DNA of 33,397 bases from an uncultured Bacilli bacterium (GCA_947627685.1 CANQWZ010000003.1:1-33397); one strand, 5' to 3'; shown: positions 1-9,423, counted from the stretch's first letter. Notes: generated by a model not told the origin, from the letters alone. Numbers and translations are program-made.

Positions 1-35
1 TAATATACCGAAGTGTTGATAACTATTTTAAAACG

Positions 36-108
36 CAAAAAAAAGACTGTTAACATTTTAGTTTGTCAACAGTCTAAAGAGCAAAACTAAAATATAGTTT
101 TACTCTTT
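36..108 (-). terminator. Tandem terminator hairpins ending the transporter-nuclease operon
   Basis: Two abutting inverted repeats lie just after the stop codon of the last lipoprotein gene. The first in transcription order pairs 96-108 with 76-88 (13 bp, one wobble). The second pairs 65-75 with 44-54 (11 bp, one G-U in the transcript). It is followed on the minus strand by a U run (complement of the A run at about 36-43). This is a classic intrinsic terminator with a second hairpin directly in front. Confidence 0.85.
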
Positions 109-122
109 TATATTAATTATTA

Positions 123-2909
123 CTAGAAGTTAATTGTAATGCTATCTACATATACTGCATTGCCTGCTCCAGCAATTTTAATGAAAAGACTTCCTGCTGG
201 TAATGTATATGTAACAGTAAAATCACGACAATCATATTTTGTGGTGGTACCATCTTTAGTAACAGTAACTTGAGTTCCTGTTAATACACCAGTATCTGCT
301 TGACCAGATACTTCTGTTAAATTAGTAGCTGTAGCGCCTGCTGATACAGTTAGTAATGTAGGAGTACTATAACTGCTCCATACATGCATTACAATTGTTT
401 TTGCTTCTTTAGCAAAACCATTTTTGTTAACAAGTAGAGCATCCTTTGCTTTAAATTGCATGCAATCAAGATATCCTTTTGCATCAGTAGATTGAGGCAT
501 TATAGCTGTTGTTGTAAAAGTTATATCTCCTACTGTATGATCACCATTATATTTAGCATAACCACTACTAGCACTATTAGTAACAGTAAGTAATGCTTCA
601 GTATCCAAAGTAATTGAATCGCCTTCTGCTTCTTTAGCCTTAATTGTTACTGTGAAAGTTTTAGTTTTTTCGGCACTATTTAATGTATAAGTTGCTGTTA
701 AACTAATAGTTACATCATCTTCACCAATTTCAGGACGAGTAACAGAAACAACATTTTGGCTTAATTCGGCAGATGTAGTTTGTGCTAAACTCCATACTAG
801 GCCTTCTGCTTCAGGAAGAGTAAAATCTTCAGTAACAGTTGTTGGAACATCTAAATTATCAAGGAATAATTGAGCTTTAGCTTCATCAGTTAATTGAGGA
901 AGAATGTATTCGCCTTCTCTTGCGCCAAAGATAACACGGTAAGTACCAGTCCAATCACTACCATCTTTACCGCCATTGCTATTAGAATAGAAATAGAAAT
1001 TCAATGTTACTACTTGATTTACATATACTTTAAGTTCTTCTGGGAATTCATTTTGTGAATTAAATAAGCAAACTTTTTTACTTGAATCAGTAGTATCTTC
1101 TAAATAATAGTAAGAATCCTTATTTGTTAATTTACCAGTTGCTTGTAAATATTCACTATGTTTAGCTGTTGAAGGTTGCCATGTACAAATTTCAGCAATT
1201 GTTGTTTGTACTGGTGTTCTCATAGTCCAAGTGCCAGATTCAATTAAAGTTACTTTTAAGCCATCTTTTTTGATTTGTGGCATGCCATAAAAATTATCAG
1301 TTGTACCTTCAATTCTTACTTTATCTCCAAGTTTAAACCCTTGAGGTAATGTAGCATATACTACTATACTACCCGTTTCATCAGCAATAAAGAAATCACG
1401 GAAACTACCTGACCAAATACAGTCAATAACACCTTCAATAATAACAGCTTGACCAGCAGCAAGTTTCTTAACTTCAGCTACTGTTTTTACTGGTAAATCT
1501 TTCTTGAAATTGAAAATTAAAACAGTTGAACTATCAGTTACATCACCACATGTAACAGTTGCTTTAGCAGATACCATAACATCTTCAGTTATAGAAACTT
1601 TACCATCAACTATTGCACTAGCAGGAGTTACTTCCCAAGTAACAGTTACATCACTTGCCCAAGTAAATGAAGTAGGTAATGTAATAGGATCACCATTATA
1701 ATAATTGCCTTCTTTTACTGTATCTTTAATTTCAGATATTGCTCTAGCAACTTTTTGAGCTGCATCTAAAGATGGAGCTTCTGCATCTTCTGGAGTAACA
1801 CCATTCCACATAACTCTAAATTGTGCACTTTTTGAATGTTTATCAAGAGTAATACATTCCATTTTTACATATTGACCTACTTTAGCATCAAGCACATCAG
1901 TTAAAGCACTTGTTGTATAGCCATAAATAGAAATTTTTTCACCTGTTAGTGGATCTTCTAATGAATAAGCATCACCACTAGTTTCTGAGCTATTTAATAA
2001 TTTACCATAAACTTTATATGTAGCACCAACATAATTTAAAAAGGCTTTTTTATCAACGATTAATTTTTTGATATCTAATGCAGCTGCAAGTTTTTCTGTA
2101 TATTCAGAAATTGTTGTTTCTTCATATGCACAAGCAACAATTGAAGAATGAGAATCACTTTCATCTAATTTAGTAACTGTAGGACTAGAGATTTGAGGAG
2201 CACCATAATAAGCTGTAGCTGTACCTTCTACATGAACTAAATCATTAATAGTATAAACTTCACTTACACCTCTTACTACGATAGCGCCTGTACTATCAGC
2301 TACGATTGCGACTTTTGTTTCTTTTTGTGTATATTGATAAATAACACGTCCATATATTTCACTAGGAATGCTTATAGCGTTGCCTTGATTGTCACCTGTT
2401 CCCCAACCGCCATCTACTAATGCATTAATGACAGCTGTTTTTACACCAGCAATAGTTGATGTATCAACTACTTCTTCGCATACAACTTTGTATTCAAAGT
2501 TTTTACTAGCAGTTGCTTCTTTACCACTTGCAGTAGTTTGTTTTGCGACTACTGTTAATGTTACAGGAACAACACCATCTACAGCTCTAGGATCTGTAGG
2601 AACTGGTCTTGTAACTTTAGCTGTAGCAATACTACCTTCTACAACGACATTAATTACGTCAGTTTCACTACTTGTCCAAGTAAATGTAACATCAGGATGA
2701 TTTGAGTTACTATTAACTACTATGAAATCAGCAGTAGTTTTGTATGCATCTTCTTGAACATAAAGAATTTCATCTAAAGCAGCATTAACATGATTTTGCG
2801 CTTCAGTTAATTCAGCATCACCACAGTTAGTACAACTAGCAAAGGTAAGGCCTAAGAAAACTATTGCAAAAAATGCAATTAATTTTTTACCAAATCCGGT
2901 AAGTTTCAT
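123..2909 (-). CDS. Large surface lipoprotein with repeated predicted Ig-like and OB-fold domains
   Basis: A predicted 928-residue lipoprotein: N-terminal hydrophobic segment and lipobox FASC with the lipidated Cys at residue 26. The start at 2909 is chosen because AGGAGG lies just upstream (cctcc at 2916-2920); an in-frame start at 2960 would add 17 residues with no better site. By eye the chain reads Ig-like (about 34-145), OB-like (150-250), OB-like (266-370), Ig-like (380-470), OB-like (474-556), OB-like (566-670), Ig-like (673-758) and a C-terminal beta-rich domain (764-928). The OB-like segments resemble those of nucleic-acid-binding extracellular proteins such as the B. subtilis nuclease YhcR; this assignment is from sequence pattern only. 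No catalytic motif is recognised. It is the last gene of the operon, behind a secreted nuclease, so binding nucleic acid at the surface is a reasonable inference. Gene call is sure; function is tentative. Confidence 0.8.
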   Translation of the reverse strand: MKLTGFGKKLIAFFAIVFLGLTFASCTNCGDAELTEAQNHVNAALDEILYVQEDAYKTTADFIVVNSNSNHPDVTFTWTSSETDVINVVVEGSIATAKVTRPVPTDPRAVDGVVPVTLTVVAKQTTASGKEATASKNFEYKVVCEEVVDTSTIAGVKTAVINALVDGGWGTGDNQGNAISIPSEIYGRVIYQYTQKETKVAIVADSTGAIVVRGVSEVYTINDLVHVEGTATAYYGAPQISSPTVTKLDESDSHSSIVACAYEETTISEYTEKLAAALDIKKLIVDKKAFLNYVGATYKVYGKLLNSSETSGDAYSLEDPLTGEKISIYGYTTSALTDVLDAKVGQYVKMECITLDKHSKSAQFRVMWNGVTPEDAEAPSLDAAQKVARAISEIKDTVKEGNYYNGDPITLPTSFTWASDVTVTWEVTPASAIVDGKVSITEDVMVSAKATVTCGDVTDSSTVLIFNFKKDLPVKTVAEVKKLAAGQAVIIEGVIDCIWSGSFRDFFIADETGSIVVYATLPQGFKLGDKVRIEGTTDNFYGMPQIKKDGLKVTLIESGTWTMRTPVQTTIAEICTWQPSTAKHSEYLQATGKLTNKDSYYYLEDTTDSSKKVCLFNSQNEFPEELKVYVNQVVTLNFYFYSNSNGGKDGSDWTGTYRVIFGAREGEYILPQLTDEAKAQLFLDNLDVPTTVTEDFTLPEAEGLVWSLAQTTSAELSQNVVSVTRPEIGEDDVTISLTATYTLNSAEKTKTFTVTIKAKEAEGDSITLDTEALLTVTNSASSGYAKYNGDHTVGDITFTTTAIMPQSTDAKGYLDCMQFKAKDALLVNKNGFAKEAKTIVMHVWSSYSTPTLLTVSAGATATNLTEVSGQADTGVLTGTQVTVTKDGTTTKYDCRDFTVTYTLPAGSLFIKIAGAGNAVYVDSITINF

Positions 2910-2987
2910 TTTTTTCCTCCTAATTTTTTTAAAATAAGTTTTTATATTTAATTTCTTCAAATGAAGAAGTTAAACCAAAGTTAATAA

Positions 2988-4553
2988 TTATTCTGCAAAT
3001 TCGATATCATCCATCGAGAATAACGCAAGTTGTATATGTCCATTTGCATAATCATTTTCAGGTTCTGATGTTGCACCATTATAATAAGCAACAACAGCAG
3101 TTATATTTTTAATTGTTTTACTATTAAAATATGCACCTGTTATGATTTGTTCACCTGTAACAGGATCTTTTAAAAGAACGTTTTGACTAACACGAACGTT
3201 AAGACGTTTGCTAGTACCATTTGCATCAGTATATTCACAATATAAGGTTATAGCTGAATTGTTATCACCATCGTTATAACCTGTAACTTTTAAGTTAGCA
3301 TTTTCAATATGTATTAAATTACCTATTTTTTCATAAGCATAAATATCATTAACACTATCGCACGTTTCTTCTACAACACCTATTTCATCAGAAGCATCTG
3401 ATGTAAGAAGTTGTACTTTGTTATTTGTTGAAACGTCTGTTATTTGTAAAGAGCCAAAGTAGTAACCAATTTTAGCTGTAACAGTAACTTTAGCACCTTC
3501 AATTAATCTTCTAATATCGTTATAACCACCATATACATATATACCATAATATGAATTGGTTTCTTCGTTATATTGTTGGATATAAGCATTTGTTCTTCCA
3601 TCGTTTTTAACAACGACACCTGTTACTTCAATTAATGGTGAAGTAAATTCGTTTCGAGCATTATCTATAGCTTCAGCTGTACCATATTGTTCTCTGATTT
3701 CTTTAATTGACATAACGGTTGCTGTTTTAGAATAATCATAATTAGGATCTTTTTCACCATATATACGTAAGCCATAAACTACAAGATCTTTTATAGCATC
3801 ATTTAAATATGTTTCATATTTTGTACCTGTTGCTGATTTAACTTGTGCATATGCAAGTTCAGCAAGTTCTAAGTTTAATAATTTAGAATCACCATTTGGA
3901 TAAACGAACCAAACCCAAGCAAGATACCTACCATTGCTATCGGTTTCACCTGGTTTTTCGGCTTCTAAAACAATTTTTGCACCATCTGCTTTAGCTTGTT
4001 TAAATTGACTTTTGTTATATTGTGATGCAGCAAAACCCCATGCTTCAATTCGATATGTTGATTCAGGGGTATTAATACCATTGTAACGTACTGTAAATGA
4101 TGAACCACCTGATGTAAACATTGTTGTATCACCATCTACATATCTTACAGCTTCAACTACACCAATACCATCAGTTTCAAATTTTTTACCTTCATAACTA
4201 CTTTTTAGTTTTAAAGTATCAGTTTGAGGGGTTTTAAAGTCATAAGTTTCACTAGTATATGTACCCCATTTTGCAAAAAGGGTAATATCTTTATCAACTA
4301 CATCTTTTCCGAAATCCCAAGCATTTTTAGTTGTTTTTTCTTTATACCAACCTTGGAATATATATCCTCCTGCACGAACAGGATCAGAAGGTTTTAAGAC
4401 TTGCTTTGATGTTTTTACTTTTTGGGTTATTATTAAATCGCCGCCTTCAAAGTTACCACCATTAGCATCAAAAGTAACAACACATTTTTTAACACAACCC
4501 GTCAAAATAACACCTAACACAAAAGCAGTAATAAATAATAATATTTTTTTCAT
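2988..4553 (-). CDS. Surface lipoprotein nuclease, staphylococcal (thermonuclease) family
   Basis: 521 residues. The lipobox LTGC places the lipidated Cys at residue 20. Residues about 24-98 form an InlB/Flg_new-type repeat (VTFDANGG ... GWYKE ... FAKWG). Residues about 129-270 are a TNase-like domain. Mapped on staphylococcal nuclease, D140 and D142 match D19 and D21, R156 matches R35, T162 matches T41, E164 matches E43 and R209 matches R87, with spacings kept. N161 stands where the calcium ligand D40 normally is. Residues from about 305 to the end look like one or two OB-fold domains. Expected role: calcium-dependent degradation of DNA/RNA outside the cell. It follows the binding lipoprotein by 27 bases in the ABC-transporter operon. 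The ribosome-binding site is weak (AGGT). Mycoplasma surface nucleases such as MPN133 and Mhp379 lie beside ugp-like transporter genes in the same way. Confidence 0.88.
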   Translation of the reverse strand: MKKILLFITAFVLGVILTGCVKKCVVTFDANGGNFEGGDLIITQKVKTSKQVLKPSDPVRAGGYIFQGWYKEKTTKNAWDFGKDVVDKDITLFAKWGTYTSETYDFKTPQTDTLKLKSSYEGKKFETDGIGVVEAVRYVDGDTTMFTSGGSSFTVRYNGINTPESTYRIEAWGFAASQYNKSQFKQAKADGAKIVLEAEKPGETDSNGRYLAWVWFVYPNGDSKLLNLELAELAYAQVKSATGTKYETYLNDAIKDLVVYGLRIYGEKDPNYDYSKTATVMSIKEIREQYGTAEAIDNARNEFTSPLIEVTGVVVKNDGRTNAYIQQYNEETNSYYGIYVYGGYNDIRRLIEGAKVTVTAKIGYYFGSLQITDVSTNNKVQLLTSDASDEIGVVEETCDSVNDIYAYEKIGNLIHIENANLKVTGYNDGDNNSAITLYCEYTDANGTSKRLNVRVSQNVLLKDPVTGEQIITGAYFNSKTIKNITAVVAYYNGATSEPENDYANGHIQLALFSMDDIEFAE

Positions 4554-4580
4554 TTCTAATACCTATCATTAAAAAGATTT

Positions 4581-6032
4581 TTAGTTATTAAGAGCATTAT
4601 AAGATTCTTTATAAGCGGCATCTATTGATTTGTTACCATATAAGATTTGTTGTATTATAAGTTCACCTTCTTCACGTGCTTTAGCTGAGTTAGGGAAAGC
4701 AACATTTGTGAAGAACCAATTTTGTTGTGAAAGACCTGCTTGTTTTGCTTTAGCTGCAAGTGATTGAACACCTTCAATAATTGTTCCATCGGCAGCAACT
4801 TCATTACCTAAAATATGATTTTGATATTCAGCAGAATTTAAAACATCTTTTCTAATTGGGAAATATGAAGTATCAATTGCCCATTTAAGTGCTGATTCAT
4901 AACTGATTAAATATTTTATCCAAAGCCATGCAACAAGTTCTTCTTCTGGATCTTTTGATTTGAATAATGAAACGTTTGTACCTTGTTGAATTACTTGACC
5001 ATGATTTATATCTTTTTGTGGAACGGCTGCAACACCTGTTTCAAATTTAATTGTTGCTTGTGAGCCATCATTGTAACTAGAACCAGCAGATGATCCTAGT
5101 GTCATAATGCATTGACCATTTTTAAAAGCATCTGAGCAATAATCGGTAGCAAAAGCTTGTGAAGTTGCGATGTTACCGTTTTTAAAATTAGTTAATAAGA
5201 AATTAGCAGCTTCTTTTGATTTTCTAGTATCTTCAGCGTTTGCACCAAAAGCATTAAAGACACCTTTATTATTTGTAAAAGAAGTAAATGTAGCATCCCA
5301 TTGTTGCGTTAAAGTAATAAAGGCGTTAGCTTCTGAGTCAATACCAAAAGCAAATACTTGACCAGGATACTTAGCAGCAATAGCTTGATATTCAGAAGTA
5401 GCTTTCCATGCTTCTGCGATTGTTACTACTTCGTCCCAAGTTTTAGGAACACTCCAACCATATTTTTCAAATAATGTTTTATTGTAATACATAAGTTCGG
5501 TTGATTTGTTAAATGGTACAGCATATCTTGTACCTTTAGCATCGTAAATAGTACCTTCATTCCAGAAACCTTCAATGAATTGTTCTTGTTCTTCAGCAGA
5601 AATTCCATATTCAGGATGTTCTATATATTTATCTAATGCACGCACTTTATGTGATTGGTTATAAAGAGCAACGTGGTCTGGATAAGTTTGGGCAGCGTGA
5701 GGTTGAATTTCACCTGAAAGAGCAGCTCTAAGTTGTGTTCTTAAAGTTTCGTAATCACCTAATGAACGTTGTTCTACTTTATAAGTTACACCTAATTTTT
5801 CTTCATAATAAGCTGTGAAACTTTCAGCGATTTCTTCTAATACAGCTGTTAATGCTTGACCATTAGCATGCCAGTAATTAATTGTGATGTTTCTTTGTGG
5901 ATAATCTTCAGGAATATTCGTAGGGTCATCGTTTACATCAACTACATTTGGTTTACATGATTTGCATGAAGCTAACATCATAATAAAGACTGTAGTTATT
6001 AATACAAGCAAAATCTTATTAGTTCTTTTCAT
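4581..6032 (-). CDS. ABC transporter substrate-binding lipoprotein, family 1 (UgpB-like)
   Basis: 483 residues. The hydrophobic leader ends in lipobox LASC, with a second Cys three residues on (CKSC). The mature part has family-1 binding-protein features: an N-terminal stretch beginning NITINYWHA, a central YYNKTLFEKYGW-type motif, a W/Y-rich body, and a C-terminal segment with QNWFFTNVAFPNS. Length fits sugar or glycerol-phosphate binding proteins. It should deliver substrate to the two permeases encoded just upstream. AGGAG lies unusually far (about 13 bases) before the ATG. The substrate cannot be read from sequence; the co-transcribed nuclease suggests nucleic-acid breakdown products, but carbohydrates are equally compatible with the family. 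Confidence 0.9.
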   Translation of the reverse strand: MKRTNKILLVLITTVFIMMLASCKSCKPNVVDVNDDPTNIPEDYPQRNITINYWHANGQALTAVLEEIAESFTAYYEEKLGVTYKVEQRSLGDYETLRTQLRAALSGEIQPHAAQTYPDHVALYNQSHKVRALDKYIEHPEYGISAEEQEQFIEGFWNEGTIYDAKGTRYAVPFNKSTELMYYNKTLFEKYGWSVPKTWDEVVTIAEAWKATSEYQAIAAKYPGQVFAFGIDSEANAFITLTQQWDATFTSFTNNKGVFNAFGANAEDTRKSKEAANFLLTNFKNGNIATSQAFATDYCSDAFKNGQCIMTLGSSAGSSYNDGSQATIKFETGVAAVPQKDINHGQVIQQGTNVSLFKSKDPEEELVAWLWIKYLISYESALKWAIDTSYFPIRKDVLNSAEYQNHILGNEVAADGTIIEGVQSLAAKAKQAGLSQQNWFFTNVAFPNSAKAREEGELIIQQILYGNKSIDAAYKESYNALNN

Positions 6033-6070
6033 CTTTTTTTAAGTTCTCCTTTTTTTATTTTTTATATCTT

Positions 6071-6092
6071 CTAAAACAAATGTTTGTTTTAG
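6071..6092 (-). other. Intercistronic palindrome between permease and binding-protein genes
   Basis: A perfect 22-base palindrome (CTAAAACAAA-TG-TTTGTTTTAG) covers the stop codon of the upstream permease gene and precedes the binding-protein gene. No U run follows it on the minus strand, so it looks more like an RNA-stabilising or processing hairpin than a terminator. Such hairpins often help express binding protein above permease; that role is inferred. Confidence 0.45.
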
Positions 6093-7120
6093 CCTTTTAT
6101 ACCACTACGTGATACACCACGCATAATGTATTTACGTAAGCACACAAATACAATAAGTAGTGGAGCAAGTACCGCAGCAGCAGCAGCCATTTGTCTACCT
6201 TGATGTGAACGGCCTTCACTATCAGTAAATGATTGTCTTAAACCATTACTAATAAGTCGCATGTCGTCACGTGAGGTAATCATCATTGGCCAAACATAAG
6301 CATTCCATGAACCCATCAATTTCAAAATTGAAATAGTTATTAAGGTTGGCATGGCAATTGGAATCATTATTTTAAACAAGTATTTAAGATTACTTGTACC
6401 ATCAACTTTCGCAGCATAATATAATTCATCAGGAATTTGTCTAAAGTTTTGTCTTAATAAGTAGATATAATATACACTTATTAAGAATGGTACAATCATT
6501 GCCCAGTAAGTATTTTCACCATGTAAATATTTAACAACAACAATGTAGTTAGGAATTATCATCATTTCACCAGGAATCATCATTGTCGCAAGGAAAATAG
6601 TAAAAATAATTTCACGACCAGGGAATTTAATTCTTGAAAAGGCAAAAGCAGCCATAACCGTTGTTACAAGTGTTCCAATTGTGGAAAATACACCAACAAC
6701 TAAAGTGTTATACATTAATCTAAATAAATCAAATTGTAATTTTCCTGAAGTAGTTAAAGACATTTGATATTTTGCGTCTAAGATATATCTAAAATTGCTC
6801 CAAGTAATTACTTTAGGGAAAAGTGTTGGTTTAACTAATTCGATTTCTGCTTCTGTTTTAAGAGCTGTAACAATCATCCAATAAAATGGTACTAACATAA
6901 AGATAGCTAGTAAAACCAAAAAGGTATAACATACGATATATCTAATTGTTTTTAAAGTTTTTTCACGACGAATAATTTCGTCAGCATTTTCAACATAATA
7001 TTTATTTTCAGGACATCTTCTTGCATTTTCAAAAGCTTGTTCTTTTTTAGTAACAATCAATTTAGAAATTAGTAGTGCTATTATGATAATAGCAGTAATT
7101 ATTATAATTGCTAAAAGCAT
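6089..7120 (-). CDS. ugpE: ABC transporter permease, MalG/UgpE family
   Basis: 343 residues from the preferred ATG at 7120, which has AGAGG about 8 bases upstream; a GTG at 7129 and an ATG at 7126 are in frame but too close to that site. An extra N-terminal membrane helix (residues about 1-22) precedes a charged linker, then the usual set of transmembrane segments. The EAA loop that docks on the ATPase is clear at about 232-258 (ELYYAAKVDGTSNLKYLFKI). It forms the inner-membrane channel with the neighbouring UgpA-like protein and is only 11 bases from that gene. The symbol denotes family likeness, not substrate. Confidence 0.9.
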   Translation of the reverse strand: MLLAIIIITAIIIIALLISKLIVTKKEQAFENARRCPENKYYVENADEIIRREKTLKTIRYIVCYTFLVLLAIFMLVPFYWMIVTALKTEAEIELVKPTLFPKVITWSNFRYILDAKYQMSLTTSGKLQFDLFRLMYNTLVVGVFSTIGTLVTTVMAAFAFSRIKFPGREIIFTIFLATMMIPGEMMIIPNYIVVVKYLHGENTYWAMIVPFLISVYYIYLLRQNFRQIPDELYYAAKVDGTSNLKYLFKIMIPIAMPTLITISILKLMGSWNAYVWPMMITSRDDMRLISNGLRQSFTDSEGRSHQGRQMAAAAAVLAPLLIVFVCLRKYIMRGVSRSGIKG

Positions 7121-7131
7121 AATCATCACCT

Positions 7132-8106
7132 CTAATAATGGACACGTTTTTTACCAACATAACCATTGATGGCGGTAAAAAACATGATTATGGCAAACAG
7201 TACAACTGCCCCTGCTGCCGCAAGTCCCATTTCGGTGGCATCACTACTGCCTATTTTATCATAAATATACCATACTACTGTTGCCATGTTGTGACGATGA
7301 CCAACTGATTGTGCTCCTTCGCCAAAAATAGCAACAACTGATGTATATTCTTTGAAAGCACCAATAAACGAAGTTATAAGTAAATAAAAGATTTGTGGAG
7401 AAAGTAGAGGTACTGTTATTCTTGAAAATATTCTAAATTTAGATGTACCATCTATTTGTGCAGCTTGATAATATTGTTTATCTATACTTTGTAAAGCGCT
7501 AAGTAAAATTAAAATTTTAAATGGAAGAGAATTCCATATGATATAAACCATTAAAACAATCATTGATGTAAACCATTGTGGTGTAAAAAGGGCATTATCA
7601 GGATTGAAAAGATTATTGCCAAGAGTAACACCTTGAATGTTACCACCAAGCCAGTTTACATTAGATCCTCCAAGTGAAGTAATTATGGTATTAGCAAGAC
7701 CTTGATGACTTTCAAAAACAATTGAGAATACCATACCTATAGCAATTGTATTAGTTACATATGGTAGGAAAAAAACTGTTTGGAAAAATCTTTGTAATGG
7801 TTTAATTGAATTTAAAGCAACAGCAATTAAAAGTGATAAAAGAATCGATACAGGTACTGATGCAAAAACAATAACCATTGTATTGCATAAGCAAAGAACA
7901 AATTGATTACCGGCTGAAAAGATTCTTTGATAATTTTCAAAGCCAATACTTGAATAAGCACCGGTAACATTATCATATTGTTCTTTAAAAGATATAATGA
8001 AAGTATCGATTAATGGGTAAAAAGTAAATATCGCCATTAGTACAAGAGCTGGCAATAAGTAAAGCATTGCTTTTAAGAAATTGATACTCTTTTTACCTTC
8101 AACCAT
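7132..8106 (-). CDS. ugpA: ABC transporter permease, MalF/UgpA family
   Basis: 324 residues with about six transmembrane helices. The EAA motif sits at about 212-234 (YYQAAQIDGTSKFRIFSRIT). The N-terminal hydrophobic segment (about 12-40) and the periplasmic-type loop containing NWLGG are typical of the family. The ATG is one base after the stop of the ATPase gene, indicating translational coupling. It pairs with the UgpE-like protein as a heterodimeric channel energised by the UgpC-like ATPase. Ends in TAG. The symbol marks family membership only. Confidence 0.92.
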   Translation of the reverse strand: MVEGKKSINFLKAMLYLLPALVLMAIFTFYPLIDTFIISFKEQYDNVTGAYSSIGFENYQRIFSAGNQFVLCLCNTMVIVFASVPVSILLSLLIAVALNSIKPLQRFFQTVFFLPYVTNTIAIGMVFSIVFESHQGLANTIITSLGGSNVNWLGGNIQGVTLGNNLFNPDNALFTPQWFTSMIVLMVYIIWNSLPFKILILLSALQSIDKQYYQAAQIDGTSKFRIFSRITVPLLSPQIFYLLITSFIGAFKEYTSVVAIFGEGAQSVGHRHNMATVVWYIYDKIGSSDATEMGLAAAGAVVLFAIIMFFTAINGYVGKKRVHY

Positions 8107-8107
8107 A

Positions 8108-9169
8108 TTACTGTACTCTCTTTTCTTCTATTTTATCAAACACATAACATTTGTTAGGTTTTACAGCAACTTTGATGGTGGTGTGTTCTTTTACTTCAAC
8201 ACCCGATTCTACAATGAAACGGAAAGTTTCTTTTTCGGTATTTTTGTTACTAGCAACAACAGAAGTATCTCTACCAATATGTTCTACTTGTTTTACTTCA
8301 ACACTAAGTGTTCCGTCTTCACTAATTTCAAAGCCTTCTGGTCTAATACCAATATTTACTTCTTGGTCTTCTAAGTTGCTAGAGCCGATTAATTCATCAC
8401 CGATATATAAACCACCTTTTTCAACTTTACCATAAAAAATGTTAATAGGTGGTGTTCCTAAAAATTTTGCGACAAATTGATTAACTGGTTGTTCATAAAC
8501 ATCTTGTGGCTTGCCACGTTGTTGTTCAACTCCTGCTTTCATAACAACAATTTCATCAGAAATACTCATTGCTTCTTCTTGGTCATGTGTAACGAATACA
8601 GTTGTTATACCTGTTTCACGTTGAATTCTTTTAATTTCTTCACGTGTTTGTAAACGTAGTCTTGCGTCTAAATTAGAAAGTGGTTCATCTAGCAATAATA
8701 CTTTTGGCTCTTTTACAAGGGCTCTAGCAATTGCTACACGTTGTTGTTGACCACCTGATAGTTGCTTTGGCTTACGATCTAATAAATCTTCAATACCAAC
8801 AAGTCTTGCATATTTTTGTGTTCTTGCTAGTATTTCTGCCTTTGGCATTCTCATGTTTTGAAGGGGAAACATAATGTTTTGTTTAACGGTTAAATGAGGG
8901 TAAAGGGCATAATTTTGGAAAACTAAACCTATACCTCTTTTTTCGGCCGATAAATTAGTTACATCTTCATCTCCAAAAAAAATTTGGCCCATAGTAGGTT
9001 CTAACAATCCGGCTATCATATAAAGCGTTGTTGATTTACCACATCCTGAAGGGCCAAGTAGGCCGATTAACTTACCTGAAGGTATAACAATATCCAAATT
9101 GTCTACTGCTCTAACTTCAGAGTTTTTATCGGCAAATATTTTAGTTAAATTAACTAAACGAATGTCCAT
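8108..9169 (-). CDS. ugpC: ABC transporter ATP-binding protein, UgpC/MsmX/MalK family
   Basis: 353 residues, the usual length for a MalK-type ATPase with a C-terminal regulatory domain. Walker A GPSGCGKST (about 39-47), Q-loop VFQNYALYPH, signature LSGGQQQRVAIARAL, Walker B VLLLDEPLSNLDA and H-loop VTHDQEEA are all present. The C-terminal part contains the TOBE-type stretch IGIRPEGFEI. First gene of the six-gene operon, with a good AGGAGG site at about 9178-9183. MsmX-like ATPases in Firmicutes can serve several importers, so this one may too. Confidence 0.95.
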   Translation of the reverse strand: MDIRLVNLTKIFADKNSEVRAVDNLDIVIPSGKLIGLLGPSGCGKSTTLYMIAGLLEPTMGQIFFGDEDVTNLSAEKRGIGLVFQNYALYPHLTVKQNIMFPLQNMRMPKAEILARTQKYARLVGIEDLLDRKPKQLSGGQQQRVAIARALVKEPKVLLLDEPLSNLDARLRLQTREEIKRIQRETGITTVFVTHDQEEAMSISDEIVVMKAGVEQQRGKPQDVYEQPVNQFVAKFLGTPPINIFYGKVEKGGLYIGDELIGSSNLEDQEVNIGIRPEGFEISEDGTLSVEVKQVEHIGRDTSVVASNKNTEKETFRFIVESGVEVKEHTTIKVAVKPNKCYVFDKIEEKRVQ

Positions 9170-9244
9170 AAAATTATCCTCCTAATTTAGAATATCTAAT
9201 CGCAAAAATTAACAATTTTCATCAATTATTTAATATTCTATTAT

Positions 9245-9273
9245 ATTTTACTATATATAACTTTTTTTTGCAA
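9245..9273 (-). promoter_or_regulatory. Promoter of the transporter-nuclease operon
   Basis: On the minus strand, TTGCAA (9268-9273), 17 bases, then TAAAAT (9245-9250), about 75 bases before the ugpC start. The spacing is ideal and the hexamers are close to consensus. Nothing else obvious lies between 9184 and 9360; no clear catabolite-repression operator was seen. Confidence 0.5.
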
Positions 9274-9369
9274 ATTATATAAACTTTTTTTTGAATTACT
9301 AAAAAATATATTTGTTTACTTGCTTTTTTTTAGCAATTATCATTTTTCTTTTTTTTACCAAAAATACCT

Positions 9370-9410
9370 AAAAAAAGAAAAGAAGAAAAAGTCATTTTTT
9401 CCTCTTTTCT
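9370..9410 (-). terminator. Terminator after the dnaX-recR operon
   Basis: A 15-bp hairpin pairs 9396-9410 with 9376-9390 around a 5-base loop; the single irregular pair is G-U in the transcript. A U run (complement of A's at 9370-9375) follows. It lies 14 bases after the stop of the small membrane-protein gene. Confidence 0.8.
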
Positions 9411-9423
9411 AAACAAATATTTC

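Noticed and set aside
2389..2700. Plus-strand open frame opposite the OB-fold lipoprotein
   Set aside because: Shadow of a real gene: no ribosome-binding site and Thr/Val/Ser-rich translation caused by the opposite coding strand.
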